A DNA stretch of 64,000 nt, taken from positions 1,178,001 to 1,242,000 of the forward strand of contig NZ_CP172312.1 in assembly GCF_047946665.1 (NCBI RefSeq). The letters are read 5' to 3'. This DNA is from Allohahella sp002354735. Lineage in GTDB: Bacteria > Pseudomonadota > Gammaproteobacteria > Pseudomonadales > Oleiphilaceae. The notes beneath the pieces are model-generated. The model saw nothing but the letters and a program-made list of their open reading frames with translations. It was not told where the DNA came from and did no database searches. Made by a program: the position numbers and the translations under genes. Numbering within the stretch: the stretch's first letter is position 1; each line of letters begins with the position of its first letter. Of the stretch, positions 54,390 through 63,177 are shown in pieces.

Positions 54390-55490
54390 ATGCAATTCGA
54401 TCCGAACGAACTGGTCAATGAAGCCATCCAGCAGCTGCAGCCGTACGTGCCCGGTAAGCCGGAAGAAGCGCTGCGGCGTGAGTTGGGCCTCGACAAGATC
54501 ATAAAGCTTGCCAGTAATGAAGCGCCCTTACGGCTGTCAGATGCGGTTTGGGAACGTGCTGCAACTGCGTTGCGAGACATCATGCGCTATCCGGACGGCA
54601 GTGGCTTCGACCTCAAGCGTAAACTTGCCGACAAGCTTGGCGTGACGCCTGACATGATTACCCTGGGCAACGGTTCCAACGATGTACTCCTGATTCTGGC
54701 CCAGGCTTTCGCCGGACCTGGTCGAGAGGTGCTGTTTTCACAGTACGCCTTCGCCGTCTATCCAATTGCGGCAGCAACCGTGGGCGCCACAGCTGTGGTT
54801 GTGCCAGCGCTGGACCATGCGCATGATCTTATCGCCATCCAGGAAGCTATTACGCCACATACTCGTCTGGTCTATCTCGCCAACCCAAATAACCCGACCG
54901 GTACCAGTTTCAGCGATGATGACTTTCTTCATTTCATGGAAATGGCGCCGCTGCACTGTGTGGTGGTACTGGATGAGGCCTATTTCGAATTTGCTGGCCA
55001 CAAGTCGGGTATCGAGCTGCTGAAACAGTTCCCCAATCTAGTGGTAACCCGGACCTTTTCAAAGGCCTATGGCATGGCCGGGCTGCGACTGGGTTATTCG
55101 GTCTCCAGCCCGCAGATCGCCGAAATTCTCAACCGTGTTCGACAGCCCTTCAATATCAACAGTGTGGCGCTTGCTGCCGCACTGGCAGTGCTCGATGAGC
55201 CGAACTACGTCAAGGATGTGGTTGAGCTCAATGCAGTTGGTCTTCAACAATTGCTGGCAGGTCTGAAGGCGCTGGATCTGCCATGCCTGCCGACGCAGGC
55301 CAACTTCGTGGCCTTTCAGGCAGGCCCGCGCGCCGGAGAAATCTATGATGCACTGCTTCGCGAGGGCGTTATCGTAAGGCCGCTCGCCGGCTATGACATG
55401 CCGGAATATCTTCGCGTGAGCGTTGGCCTTGAATCTGAGAACACCCGGTTTCTCGAGGCCCTTGGCGACATCCTGAAGCGGCAGGCCTGA
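54390..55490 (+). CDS. hisC: Histidinol-phosphate aminotransferase
   Basis: PLP-dependent fold-type I aminotransferase, 366 residues. ASNEAPLRLS, NPNNPTGT, DEAYFEF and the PLP-Lys225 motif TFSKAYGMAGLRLGY are intact. It belongs to the HisC2-like copy found in aromatic supraoperons, which can also transaminate aromatic keto acids. Here that would allow it to act on prephenate, phenylpyruvate or 4-hydroxyphenylpyruvate. GGAAGC lies ahead of the ATG, and the next gene begins three bases after the stop. Confidence 0.93.
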   Translation: MQFDPNELVNEAIQQLQPYVPGKPEEALRRELGLDKIIKLASNEAPLRLSDAVWERAATALRDIMRYPDGSGFDLKRKLADKLGVTPDMITLGNGSNDVLLILAQAFAGPGREVLFSQYAFAVYPIAAATVGATAVVVPALDHAHDLIAIQEAITPHTRLVYLANPNNPTGTSFSDDDFLHFMEMAPLHCVVVLDEAYFEFAGHKSGIELLKQFPNLVVTRTFSKAYGMAGLRLGYSVSSPQIAEILNRVRQPFNINSVALAAALAVLDEPNYVKDVVELNAVGLQQLLAGLKALDLPCLPTQANFVAFQAGPRAGEIYDALLREGVIVRPLAGYDMPEYLRVSVGLESENTRFLEALGDILKRQA

Positions 55491-55493
55491 AGA

Positions 55494-57767
55494 GTGCTTG
55501 GTACAACGCCGCAGGACTGGCGCAATCGAACGCTAGGGGTCGTGGGCCTCGGACTGATAGGCGGCTCGATCTGTCTGGGTGCGGGTGGGTTTCGAGGTGC
55601 ATCACGCTTCAACAGTATCATCGGATTTGATGCTGATCCGTATGCGCGGGATCAGTCTGTACAGCTTGGCCTGGTTGAGCGCTGCACCGACTCCGTAGTC
55701 GAGCTGGTGCAGCAGGCGGACATCATTATCCTGGCTGTGCCTGTTAAAGCCATGGGCGTCGTATTGCGCGACTGCACGGCACTTGGTAAACAGCCGTTCT
55801 CCGGCAAGATCGTCAGCGATGTCGGCAGCGTGAAGGGTTCCGTACACGCCTGTTTCGAATCGATACTCGGCGAGCTACCACCAGGCATGGTGCTGGGGCA
55901 TCCGATTGCAGGTTCTGAAAAGAGCGGAGTTTTCGCTGGTCGGGCGGACCTTTTCGTTGATCATAAGGTTATTCTGACGCCGGTGGACACTACCGATCCC
56001 GAAGCGGTGGCCCAGATTGCGCGCTTGTGGACGCTGCTCGGGGCGGAGGTGCTGGAGATGTCTGTAGATCACCATGATCGCGTGCTCGCCAGCACGAGCC
56101 ATCTGCCGCATCTCATAGCATTCTCACTGGTCGACACGCTGGCGGTCCAGGACGATAGTCTCGAAATTTTCCGCTATGCCGCCGGTGGCTTCCGCGACTT
56201 CACCCGGATAGCTGGCAGCGATCCGGTGATGTGGCATGACATTTTTCTCGAAAACAAGACAGCGGTACTGGAAAGTCTTGAACTGTTCAGCAAGGATCTG
56301 GGGCGCCTGAAGGCTGCGATCGAATCCGGCGACAGTGAGCGACTGCTCGGCGTATTCACGCGAGCCAAGGCTGCCCGAGACCATTTCGGCACCATGCTGG
56401 CCAATAAACCTTACAGGCAGAAAATGACAAATACAGAAATCGAATTCATTGCAGGACCGGCAACGCAGCTTGGTGGGTCTATCCGTGTCCCTGGTGACAA
56501 GTCCATATCGCATCGCTCCATCATGCTAGGTGCGCTGGCTGAAGGTGTCACCAGCGTAGAAGGATTCCTCGAAGGCGAAGATGCCCTTGCGACCATCCAG
56601 GCGTTCCGCGACATGGGCGTGGTAATCGAAGGGCCAGAGGCCGGCGCGGTCAAAGTGCATGGTGTAGGGCTGCATGGTCTCAAGGCGGCCCCAGGTCCCC
56701 TGTACCTGGGCAACTCCGGCACCTCTATGCGTCTGCTGTCTGGCCTGTTGGCGGCTCAGCAGTTCGATAGTGTACTGACTGGCGATGAATCACTGTCGAA
56801 GCGACCAATGAAGCGTGTCATGGATCCCCTGGCGCAGATGAATGCGCTGGTGGAAAGCGATAACGATGGGCGTCCGCCACTGAAAATCAGTGGAAAGCGT
56901 GAGCTGAAATCGATTCATTACGACCTGCCAGTTGCCAGTGCACAGGTGAAGTCGGCCGTCCTGCTGGCAGGTCTGTATGCCGAGGGCGTGACATCGGTGC
57001 ATGAGCCCGCGCCCACGCGGGACCATACCGAGCGCATGCTGCGCGGTTTCGGCTGTGAGGTGGAGACTGAAGGGGCTGTCTGCCGTCTTCGTGGCGGTCA
57101 GCAGCTCAAGGCCTGCCACATAGATGTGCCTGCGGATATCTCCTCTGCCGCGTTCTTCATGGTGGCCGCGTCTATTGCGCCGCAGGCAGACCTTGTTCTG
57201 AAGCATGTCGGGATAAACCCGACCCGCACTGGCATCATCGAGATTCTCAGGCTGATGGGTGCTGATCTGGAAATATCCAATGAAACGACTGTCGGTGGCG
57301 AGCCAGTCGCTGATATTCGTGTACGAAGCGCAAGGCTGAAGGGGATAGATATCCCGCCAGCGCTCGTGCCTCTGGCTATCGACGAGTTCCCTGTACTGTT
57401 TATCGCCGCTGGCTGCGCAGAGGGCAAGACCGTCCTTACTGGTGCGGAAGAGTTGCGGGTGAAGGAGAGCGATCGCATACAGGTCATGGCTGACGGCTTG
57501 CTCGAGCTCGGCTTCCCCACTCGGGTCACGCATGACGGCATTGAAATCGAGGGTCGCGGCACAAGCTCGAACCCCGTATTCAATGGCGGCACCGTCGATA
57601 GCCATGGCGATCATCGTATCGCCATGGCCTTCAGTGTGGCGGCCATTCGCTCGGCTGAGCCGATCACCATTCGCCGCTGTGCCAATGTTGCCACTTCGTT
57701 TCCGGACTTTTCCGGCCTTGCGGCCAGCATTGGTATGCAAATCAAAATCAGGGACGCCAAATCATGA
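55494..57767 (+). CDS. tyrA-aroA: Prephenate dehydrogenase fused to EPSP synthase (TyrA-AroA)
   Basis: 757-residue bifunctional enzyme. The N-terminal TyrA (about 1-300) has the NAD motif GVVGLGLIGGSICLG, then DVGSVKG and LGHPIAGSEKSG. The AroA part starts at about residue 311 (MTNTEIEFIAGPATQLGGSI) with VPGDKSISHRSIMLGALAEG, LGNSGTSMRLL and DEFPVLFIAA. The same fusion exists in Pseudomonas. The start is GTG with GAAGA just upstream. The internal ATG at 56424 has no clear ribosome site, so two separate products are less likely. The gene overlaps cmk by four bases. Confidence 0.95.
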   Translation: MLGTTPQDWRNRTLGVVGLGLIGGSICLGAGGFRGASRFNSIIGFDADPYARDQSVQLGLVERCTDSVVELVQQADIIILAVPVKAMGVVLRDCTALGKQPFSGKIVSDVGSVKGSVHACFESILGELPPGMVLGHPIAGSEKSGVFAGRADLFVDHKVILTPVDTTDPEAVAQIARLWTLLGAEVLEMSVDHHDRVLASTSHLPHLIAFSLVDTLAVQDDSLEIFRYAAGGFRDFTRIAGSDPVMWHDIFLENKTAVLESLELFSKDLGRLKAAIESGDSERLLGVFTRAKAARDHFGTMLANKPYRQKMTNTEIEFIAGPATQLGGSIRVPGDKSISHRSIMLGALAEGVTSVEGFLEGEDALATIQAFRDMGVVIEGPEAGAVKVHGVGLHGLKAAPGPLYLGNSGTSMRLLSGLLAAQQFDSVLTGDESLSKRPMKRVMDPLAQMNALVESDNDGRPPLKISGKRELKSIHYDLPVASAQVKSAVLLAGLYAEGVTSVHEPAPTRDHTERMLRGFGCEVETEGAVCRLRGGQQLKACHIDVPADISSAAFFMVAASIAPQADLVLKHVGINPTRTGIIEILRLMGADLEISNETTVGGEPVADIRVRSARLKGIDIPPALVPLAIDEFPVLFIAAGCAEGKTVLTGAEELRVKESDRIQVMADGLLELGFPTRVTHDGIEIEGRGTSSNPVFNGGTVDSHGDHRIAMAFSVAAIRSAEPITIRRCANVATSFPDFSGLAASIGMQIKIRDAKS

Positions 57768-58513
57768 TCCATGCGCCTGACCAGCAAGCCAACAGCGAGC
57801 GATCAAAGACGCTGTCCACCGGCAACCCCACCGCGCCTGTGGTCACCATCGATGGTCCATCGGGTTCGGGCAAGGGTACGCTGGCAGTGAGTCTGGCTCG
57901 CCGGCTCAACTGGCGGGTTCTGGATTCAGGTGCGCTGTATCGCATTACCGCGCTGTCGGCGAGCAAGCAGGGTGTAAATCTGAGTCAGGCGGAAGCGGTA
58001 GCCAAAATCGCCCACACGCTCGATGTGTCTTTCGAAGCTGGGGAAGCTGGCCAGCCGCTGCGGGTGATTCTTGGGCAGCAGGATATTACGGCCGAGATTC
58101 GCACCGAACAATGTGGTGCGATGGCTTCTACGATTGCGGTGTACCCGGAAGTTCGATTGGCGCTGCTGCAAAGACAGCGCGCCTTTCAGGAGGCCCCTGG
58201 CCTGGTCGCTGATGGTCGTGACATGGGTACGGTGGTATTTCCAGACGCCCGGTTCAAGTTCTACGTGACAGCCTCAGCCGAGGTGAGGGCGCAGAGACGC
58301 TACCAGCAGTTGAAGCAACAGGGAGAAATTGTTAGACTGCCGCACCTTTTACGCGAGATCCAGAAGCGTGATGAGCGGGACACCCAACGGGCGGAAGCAC
58401 CATTGCTGCCGGCCAAAGACGCTCTTGTCATCGACACCAGTGAACTTCCCGCTCTTCAAGTCCTTGATTACGTTGCTGAAATCGTTGAAAAGACTTTAAA
58501 CCAGAACCCATAG
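57764..58513 (+). CDS. cmk: Cytidylate kinase
   Basis: Phosphorylates CMP and dCMP. 249 residues with P-loop GPSGSGKGT at 31-39, the CMP-binding insert and ADGRDMGTVVFPDARFKFYV. The N-terminal 25 residues are an extension before the first strand; the ATG overlaps the aroA stop by four bases, which supports it. A promoter for rpsA appears to lie within the 3' part. Confidence 0.95.
   Translation: MIHAPDQQANSERSKTLSTGNPTAPVVTIDGPSGSGKGTLAVSLARRLNWRVLDSGALYRITALSASKQGVNLSQAEAVAKIAHTLDVSFEAGEAGQPLRVILGQQDITAEIRTEQCGAMASTIAVYPEVRLALLQRQRAFQEAPGLVADGRDMGTVVFPDARFKFYVTASAEVRAQRRYQQLKQQGEIVRLPHLLREIQKRDERDTQRAEAPLLPAKDALVIDTSELPALQVLDYVAEIVEKTLNQNP
58310..58338 (+). promoter_or_regulatory. Candidate rpsA promoter inside cmk
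   Basis: TTGAAG, 17-base spacer, TAGACT followed by the GC-rich discriminator GCCGC. Such a discriminator is typical of stringently controlled ribosomal promoters. It lies about 260 bases before rpsA; E. coli rpsA also has promoters within cmk. Consensus reading only. Confidence 0.45.
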
Positions 58514-58599
58514 TCGGTCGCTGCGCGCCAGCATTGCAGCAGCCGATACATTGAACTGACGCGTCGGCTGGCAGGGCGCACAACCTTACAGGTATTAGA

Positions 58600-60279
58600 A
58601 TGAGCGAAAGCTTCGCAGAACTTTTTGAGGAAAGTTTAAAAGAAATTGATATGAAACCAGGTTCCATCGTCAAGGGAACCGTGGTGGATATCGACTCCGA
58701 CTGGGTCACCGTACACGCCGGCCTGAAATCAGAAGGCATCATTCCCGTTGAGCAGTTCTACAACGACAACGGCGAACTGACAATTGCGATCGGCGACCAG
58801 GTCGACGTCGCACTGGATGCCGTTGAAGACGGTTTCGGTGAGACCAGACTTTCCCGTGAGAAAGCGAAGCGCGCCGAAGCCTGGACCGAACTGGATAAGG
58901 CCTTCGAAGATCAGGCTGTCGTCAAGGGCATCATCAACGGCAAGGTCAAAGGTGGCTTTACCGTTGAAGTGAACAGCATTCGTGCGTTCCTGCCCGGTTC
59001 ACTGGTTGATGTGCGTCCTATCCGTGACACCGCGCACCTCGAGAACAAGGAACTTGAATTCAAGGTCATCAAGCTCGACCAGAAGCGCAACAACGTTGTC
59101 GTTTCACGTCGTGCCGTACTTGAAGCCGAGAATTCCGCCGAGCGTGAAGCGCTGCTCCAGCAGCTTCAGGAAGGCATGGAAGTCAAAGGTATCGTCAAGA
59201 ACCTCACTGACTACGGTGCATTCGTTGACCTGGGCGGCGTAGACGGCCTGCTGCACATCACCGACATGGCATGGCGCCGAATCAAGCATCCTTCCGAGAT
59301 CGTCAATGTTGGCGACGAAATCAATGTGAAGGTGCTGAAGTTCGATCGTGAGCGTAACCGCGTATCACTTGGCCTCAAGCAGCTGGGTGAAGATCCATGG
59401 GTCGACATCAAGAGCCGTTATCCAGAAGGTACCAAGGTTACAGCCAAGGTCACCAATCTGACTGACTACGGCTGCTTCGCTGAACTTGAAGAAGGCGTTG
59501 AAGGCCTGGTCCACGTCTCAGAAATGGATTGGACCAACAAGAACATTCACCCATCCAAGGTTGTACAGCTTGGTGATGAAGTTCAGGTCATGGTACTCGA
59601 CATCGATGAAGAGCGTCGTCGTATCTCCCTGGGTATCAAGCAGTGCCATCCGAATCCATGGGAAGAGTTCTCTGGTCAGTTCAACAAGGGCGACAAGATC
59701 AGCGGCAAGATCAAGTCGATCACTGACTTCGGCATCTTTATTGGTCTCGACGGTGGTATTGATGGTCTGGTTCACCTCTCAGACATCTCCTGGAACGAAA
59801 CTGGCGAAGAAGCCGTTCGTAACTACAAGAAGGGCGATGAGCTGGAAACGGTTATCCTGTCAGTTGATCCAGAGCGTGAGCGTATTTCACTCGGCATCAA
59901 GCAGCTTGAAAGCGATCCATTCTCCGAGTTCGTTCAGCTGAACGACAAGGGCACCATCGTCAACGGCAAGATCATTGCTGTCGATGCCAAGGGTGCTACT
60001 GTTGCGCTGACTGACGAAGTTGAAGCGATCCTCAAGGCTAGCGAGATCAGTCGTGACAAGGTTGAAGATGCCCGCAACGTCCTGAACGAAGGCGATAGCA
60101 TCGAAGCCAAGATCATCAGTGTTGATCGCAAGAATCGCGTCATCAACCTGAGCGTGAAGTCGAAGGATGTAGACGAAGAAAAGCAGGCAATCCGTGATGT
60201 TCGTGACCGTCAGTCCGAAGCTCAAGGGCCTACTACAATCGGTGATTTGATCCAGCAGCAGCTCGATCAGAAAAGCTGA
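58600..60279 (+). CDS. rpsA: 30S ribosomal protein S1
   Basis: 559 residues with six S1 (OB-fold) repeats. The repeats are visible as recurring IKSITDFGIFIGLDGGIDGL / LTDYGAFVDLGGVDGLLHI / VHVSEMDW and ERxRISLGIKQ units. It binds mRNA at the ribosome and helps initiation on structured leaders. The codon choice is noticeably more uniform than in its neighbours, as expected for a highly expressed gene. The 86-base leader before it may hold the autoregulatory site known for rpsA, but I cannot show that. Confidence 0.97.
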   Translation: MSESFAELFEESLKEIDMKPGSIVKGTVVDIDSDWVTVHAGLKSEGIIPVEQFYNDNGELTIAIGDQVDVALDAVEDGFGETRLSREKAKRAEAWTELDKAFEDQAVVKGIINGKVKGGFTVEVNSIRAFLPGSLVDVRPIRDTAHLENKELEFKVIKLDQKRNNVVVSRRAVLEAENSAEREALLQQLQEGMEVKGIVKNLTDYGAFVDLGGVDGLLHITDMAWRRIKHPSEIVNVGDEINVKVLKFDRERNRVSLGLKQLGEDPWVDIKSRYPEGTKVTAKVTNLTDYGCFAELEEGVEGLVHVSEMDWTNKNIHPSKVVQLGDEVQVMVLDIDEERRRISLGIKQCHPNPWEEFSGQFNKGDKISGKIKSITDFGIFIGLDGGIDGLVHLSDISWNETGEEAVRNYKKGDELETVILSVDPERERISLGIKQLESDPFSEFVQLNDKGTIVNGKIIAVDAKGATVALTDEVEAILKASEISRDKVEDARNVLNEGDSIEAKIISVDRKNRVINLSVKSKDVDEEKQAIRDVRDRQSEAQGPTTIGDLIQQQLDQKS

Positions 60280-60322
60280 TTATTAGCTGCGCTGGCGACA
60301 GCGCAGCCGTAATTGTCAAAAG

Positions 60323-60347
60323 AACGGGCTATATGCCCGTTTTTTTT
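60323..60347 (+). terminator. Intrinsic terminator after rpsA
   Basis: AACGGGC / GCCCGTT hairpin with a five-base loop and a run of eight T. It separates rpsA from ihfB. Confidence 0.9.
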
Positions 60348-60374
60348 GTGTTTTTTTCAGTATTTGACTACAAT
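60346..60374 (+). promoter_or_regulatory. Candidate ihfB promoter
   Basis: TTGTGT, 17-base spacer, TACAAT, ending 28 bases before the ihfB ATG and beginning inside the T-run of the rpsA terminator. It would allow independent ihfB expression. Confidence 0.5.
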
Positions 60375-60402
60375 TTTTTCATGGTTTTAAAGCGGGGCAA
60401 CC

Positions 60403-60699
60403 ATGACCAAATCCGAACTTGTCGAAATTATTGCTTCTAAGCAGCCACAGCTGTCTGTGAAGGATGTTGAGCTTGCAGTCAAGACCATCATCGAGTTGAT
60501 GTCGAACACGCTGTCGCAGGGGCAGCGAATTGAAATACGTGGCTTTGGCAGTTTTTCGCTGCATTTTCGCGCGCCACGTACCGGCCGGAATCCCAAGACG
60601 GGTGAGCCGGTGAATCTGCCGTCGAAATATGTGCCGCACTTCAAACCGGGTAAAGAGCTCCGGGACGAGGTCAATGCCGGTCTGAAGGCAGGTTATTGA
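60403..60699 (+). CDS. ihfB: Integration host factor subunit beta
   Basis: 98-residue DNA-bending protein of the HU/IHF family. It has the beta-subunit start MTKSELVEIIASKQ, IEIRGFGSFSLHFR and the DNA-intercalating arm tip RTGRNPKTGEPV. Its place after rpsA is conserved in gammaproteobacteria. The upstream GCGGGG lies about six bases before the ATG. Confidence 0.96.
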   Translation: MTKSELVEIIASKQPQLSVKDVELAVKTIIELMSNTLSQGQRIEIRGFGSFSLHFRAPRTGRNPKTGEPVNLPSKYVPHFKPGKELRDEVNAGLKAGY

Positions 60700-60775
60700 T
60701 CCGAATCGATTACCGCTGGCAACTCCTTATGATACCATCATGCGTAAATCTCGATGGTCCTAGGGAGTGCCTTCA

Positions 60776-61114
60776 GTGCTGATTCTGAAACGTCTAATAA
60801 TAATCCTGCTCGTCATTGCCGCTATCGTCATTGGCGTCATGCTATTTCTTGCGAACACTGATTCGGTCGCGCTTGACCTCATCGTTTACAAGACACCTCC
60901 TATCAATGTCTCGGTCATCATGTTTGCGTCGCTCTTCTGCGGGGTCATCATCGGCATGATTGTGATGTCGCTCAGCCTGTTCAGAGAGAAGATGGCACAC
61001 TGGTCCGACGTCAAGCGACACAAGACCTCCGAGGCAGAAGCGCGTCGTCTCGCGGAAGAGCGTCAGCAGGCGCTGGCTCGTATGGAGCAGCCGACATCGG
61101 CACAGCCAGCCTGA
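60776..61114 (+). CDS. lapA: LPS assembly protein A (LapA, DUF1049)
   Basis: 112-residue inner-membrane protein with two hydrophobic segments (IIIILLVIAAIVIGVMLFL and VIMFASLFCGVIIGMIVMSL) followed by a charged coiled coil. In E. coli, LapA and LapB help control LpxC turnover and LPS assembly. Of two in-frame GTG starts, I chose the second because GGGAG lies eight bases before it; the first, three codons upstream, overlaps that site. Immediately followed by lapB. Confidence 0.88.
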   Translation: MLILKRLIIILLVIAAIVIGVMLFLANTDSVALDLIVYKTPPINVSVIMFASLFCGVIIGMIVMSLSLFREKMAHWSDVKRHKTSEAEARRLAEERQQALARMEQPTSAQPA

Positions 61115-61144
61115 GGCAGCGCCCGTCTCCGGAGCAGTAAGCTT

Positions 61145-62311
61145 ATGGATATGTTTGCGCTCTGGTTACTCATTGCGGTAGCCGTCGGTCTCGGTTGGGT
61201 CATTGGTCACCATCAACGACTTGCGTTCAGTGAAGAGTCCTCAGGCAGCATCGATAGTAGCGGTGAGCATCCTCTGGCCTTGAGCTATCTGTTCGAAGCC
61301 TTTGATTCGCCAACGGTCGACTCCTTTGTAGAACAGCTGGAAATCAATGAACGGAGCGCTCCGCTCTATCTCGCCATTGCCAATTATTATCGCAAGCAAG
61401 GCGATCTTGAGCGGTCTACTCTGATCCATCAGAAGTTACTCGGTGAGTCGGCCATTCAGGATAAGCTTGCGTCGCAGGTGACTTTTGAACTGTCGCAGGA
61501 TTATATGGCGGCCGGTCTTTACGATCGTGCCGAGTCGGTGCTCACGGGTCTACTGAAAGACGCTGACTGGCACGAGCGCAGCTTGCTCGGCTTGCTTGAG
61601 ATTTACGAGCGTGAGCGCGACTGGGTGGTCGCCCGTGAGAAGGCCCTGACACTGGGGAGCCGCAAAAACAAACGCATCAACAAGCGTGCTGCGCATTATT
61701 GTTGCGAACTTGCCGAAGCGGAACTACGCAAGTCGAAACGCACCAATGCAAGAGATCTCGCCAAGGAGGCCCTTTCCATCGACAAGGCCTGCGTTCGTGG
61801 CAGCCTGCTACTGGCCAGGGTCGAGGTGGAGACAGGGAACTTTCAGGCGGCCTTGAACGTGCTCAAGCAAATTGAGCATCAGGACGCGAGCTACGTTGTC
61901 GAATCGCTCGACCTCGCTCAGGAATGCTGTATCCAACTCGATCAGCGTGAGAAATTCCGCCGGATACTCGACTATGTGTGGGAGCGGCAGCCAAGCTCCA
62001 AGGTGCTCATCAAGAGTGCTGAGGTCATAGCGCAGCTGGAGAGCACCCGGGAAGCGACAGAATTTCTGCAGAGCAAGCTGGATGAATTTCCAAGTCTGAC
62101 CGGTCTCAAGGTGCTGATCGAGCTTCTGATTCCAGTGGCGGATCCAGAGCCGAAGCGCTGGATAAGGGTGGTCAAAGGTGTGATGGAGAACATCATTCAT
62201 CAAGAGCCTACTTACCGCTGCGAAAACTGTGGCTTCGCCGGCCATACCCTGCACTGGCAGTGCCCAAGCTGTCGCCAGTGGGCGGCAGTCAAACCCTTGC
62301 TCTGGACCTGA
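61145..62311 (+). CDS. lapB: LPS assembly protein B (LapB/YciM)
   Basis: 388 residues. The N-terminal membrane anchor (MDMFALWLLIAVAVGLGWVI) is followed by tetratricopeptide repeats (for example LAIANYYRKQGDLERSTLIH, VTFELSQDYMAAGLYDRAES). A C-terminal rubredoxin-like zinc/iron knuckle has two CxxC pairs (YRCENCGF and QCPSCRQW). It acts as adaptor between LpxC and FtsH and so limits LPS synthesis. Confidence 0.95.
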   Translation: MDMFALWLLIAVAVGLGWVIGHHQRLAFSEESSGSIDSSGEHPLALSYLFEAFDSPTVDSFVEQLEINERSAPLYLAIANYYRKQGDLERSTLIHQKLLGESAIQDKLASQVTFELSQDYMAAGLYDRAESVLTGLLKDADWHERSLLGLLEIYERERDWVVAREKALTLGSRKNKRINKRAAHYCCELAEAELRKSKRTNARDLAKEALSIDKACVRGSLLLARVEVETGNFQAALNVLKQIEHQDASYVVESLDLAQECCIQLDQREKFRRILDYVWERQPSSKVLIKSAEVIAQLESTREATEFLQSKLDEFPSLTGLKVLIELLIPVADPEPKRWIRVVKGVMENIIHQEPTYRCENCGFAGHTLHWQCPSCRQWAAVKPLLWT

Positions 62312-62351
62312 GTCCAGCCAGGCTTAACACCGTTAAAAGGAATCCCGCGAG

Positions 62352-63089
62352 ATGAGTCTTGCCCGTAGCAGTAACGAACCCAGGATCATTGTCGCTCTCG
62401 ACACGCCGCACGAAGATCTTGTCACCAGTCTTGCCAGACAGCTTGACCCCACGTTATGCCGTCTGAAGATTGGCAAGGAACTATTCACTGCGTGCGGACC
62501 TGCGCTGATTGGACAGTTGCGTCAGCGTGGCTTCGACATCTTCCTGGATTTGAAGTTCCATGATATCCCCAATACCTGTGCGGCTGCAGTTCGTGAGGCG
62601 GCTCGTCTGGGCGTCTGGATGGTGAATGTGCATGCATCCGGTGGTAGTGAAATGATGCGCGCCAGCCGTCAGGCCCTTGCCGAGTTCGAGCATCCGCCGC
62701 TGCTGATTGCCGTCACTGTGTTGACCAGTTTCAGTGAAGATGCCTTTGCCGAGCTCGGCTATGGGCGTTCGATTGGGGAAGTCACCACGCATCTGGCCGG
62801 GCTGGCAATGGCGGCAGACATGGATGGCGTGGTCTGTTCGGTACATGAGGTGCCGCAGCTTAAAGCGGCTTTTGGTCAGCGCTGTATCACCGTCACGCCA
62901 GGGATCCGCCCGACAGCTGTGCCAGGCCAGGTCTCATCTGCGCCTGATGACCAGAAGCGTACGGCAAGCCCTGAACAGGCACGTGCGGCAGGCAGCGACT
63001 ACCTTGTCATCGGCCGGCCAATTACGCAGGCGCGCGATCCTGGCGCAGTTCTGCGTGCGATCAGTGAGAGTTTGCCGACCCCCGCCTGA
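62352..63089 (+). CDS. pyrF: Orotidine 5'-phosphate decarboxylase
   Basis: Final step of UMP synthesis. 245 residues of TIM barrel. The active-site array is FLDLKFHDIPNT (66-75), with the catalytic Asp/Lys/Asp set, preceded by ALDTP and KIGKELF. VTPGIRP and VIGRPITQARDP form the phosphate grip. AAGGAA precedes the ATG. The position after lapB is the conserved order. Confidence 0.96.
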   Translation: MSLARSSNEPRIIVALDTPHEDLVTSLARQLDPTLCRLKIGKELFTACGPALIGQLRQRGFDIFLDLKFHDIPNTCAAAVREAARLGVWMVNVHASGGSEMMRASRQALAEFEHPPLLIAVTVLTSFSEDAFAELGYGRSIGEVTTHLAGLAMAADMDGVVCSVHEVPQLKAAFGQRCITVTPGIRPTAVPGQVSSAPDDQKRTASPEQARAAGSDYLVIGRPITQARDPGAVLRAISESLPTPA

Positions 63090-63177
63090 AATGGCGCATG
63101 TTCAGGCTGCCTGAAGCTTGCTTCGATGCGGTCTGGGTTCTAAGCTAGCGGGCTGTTCAAATCAGAAGACGAGCGCC

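Noticed and set aside
56424..57767. aroA as a separate gene
   Set aside because: The reading frame continues unbroken from tyrA, the internal ATG has no convincing ribosome site, and the same fusion is known in Pseudomonas.
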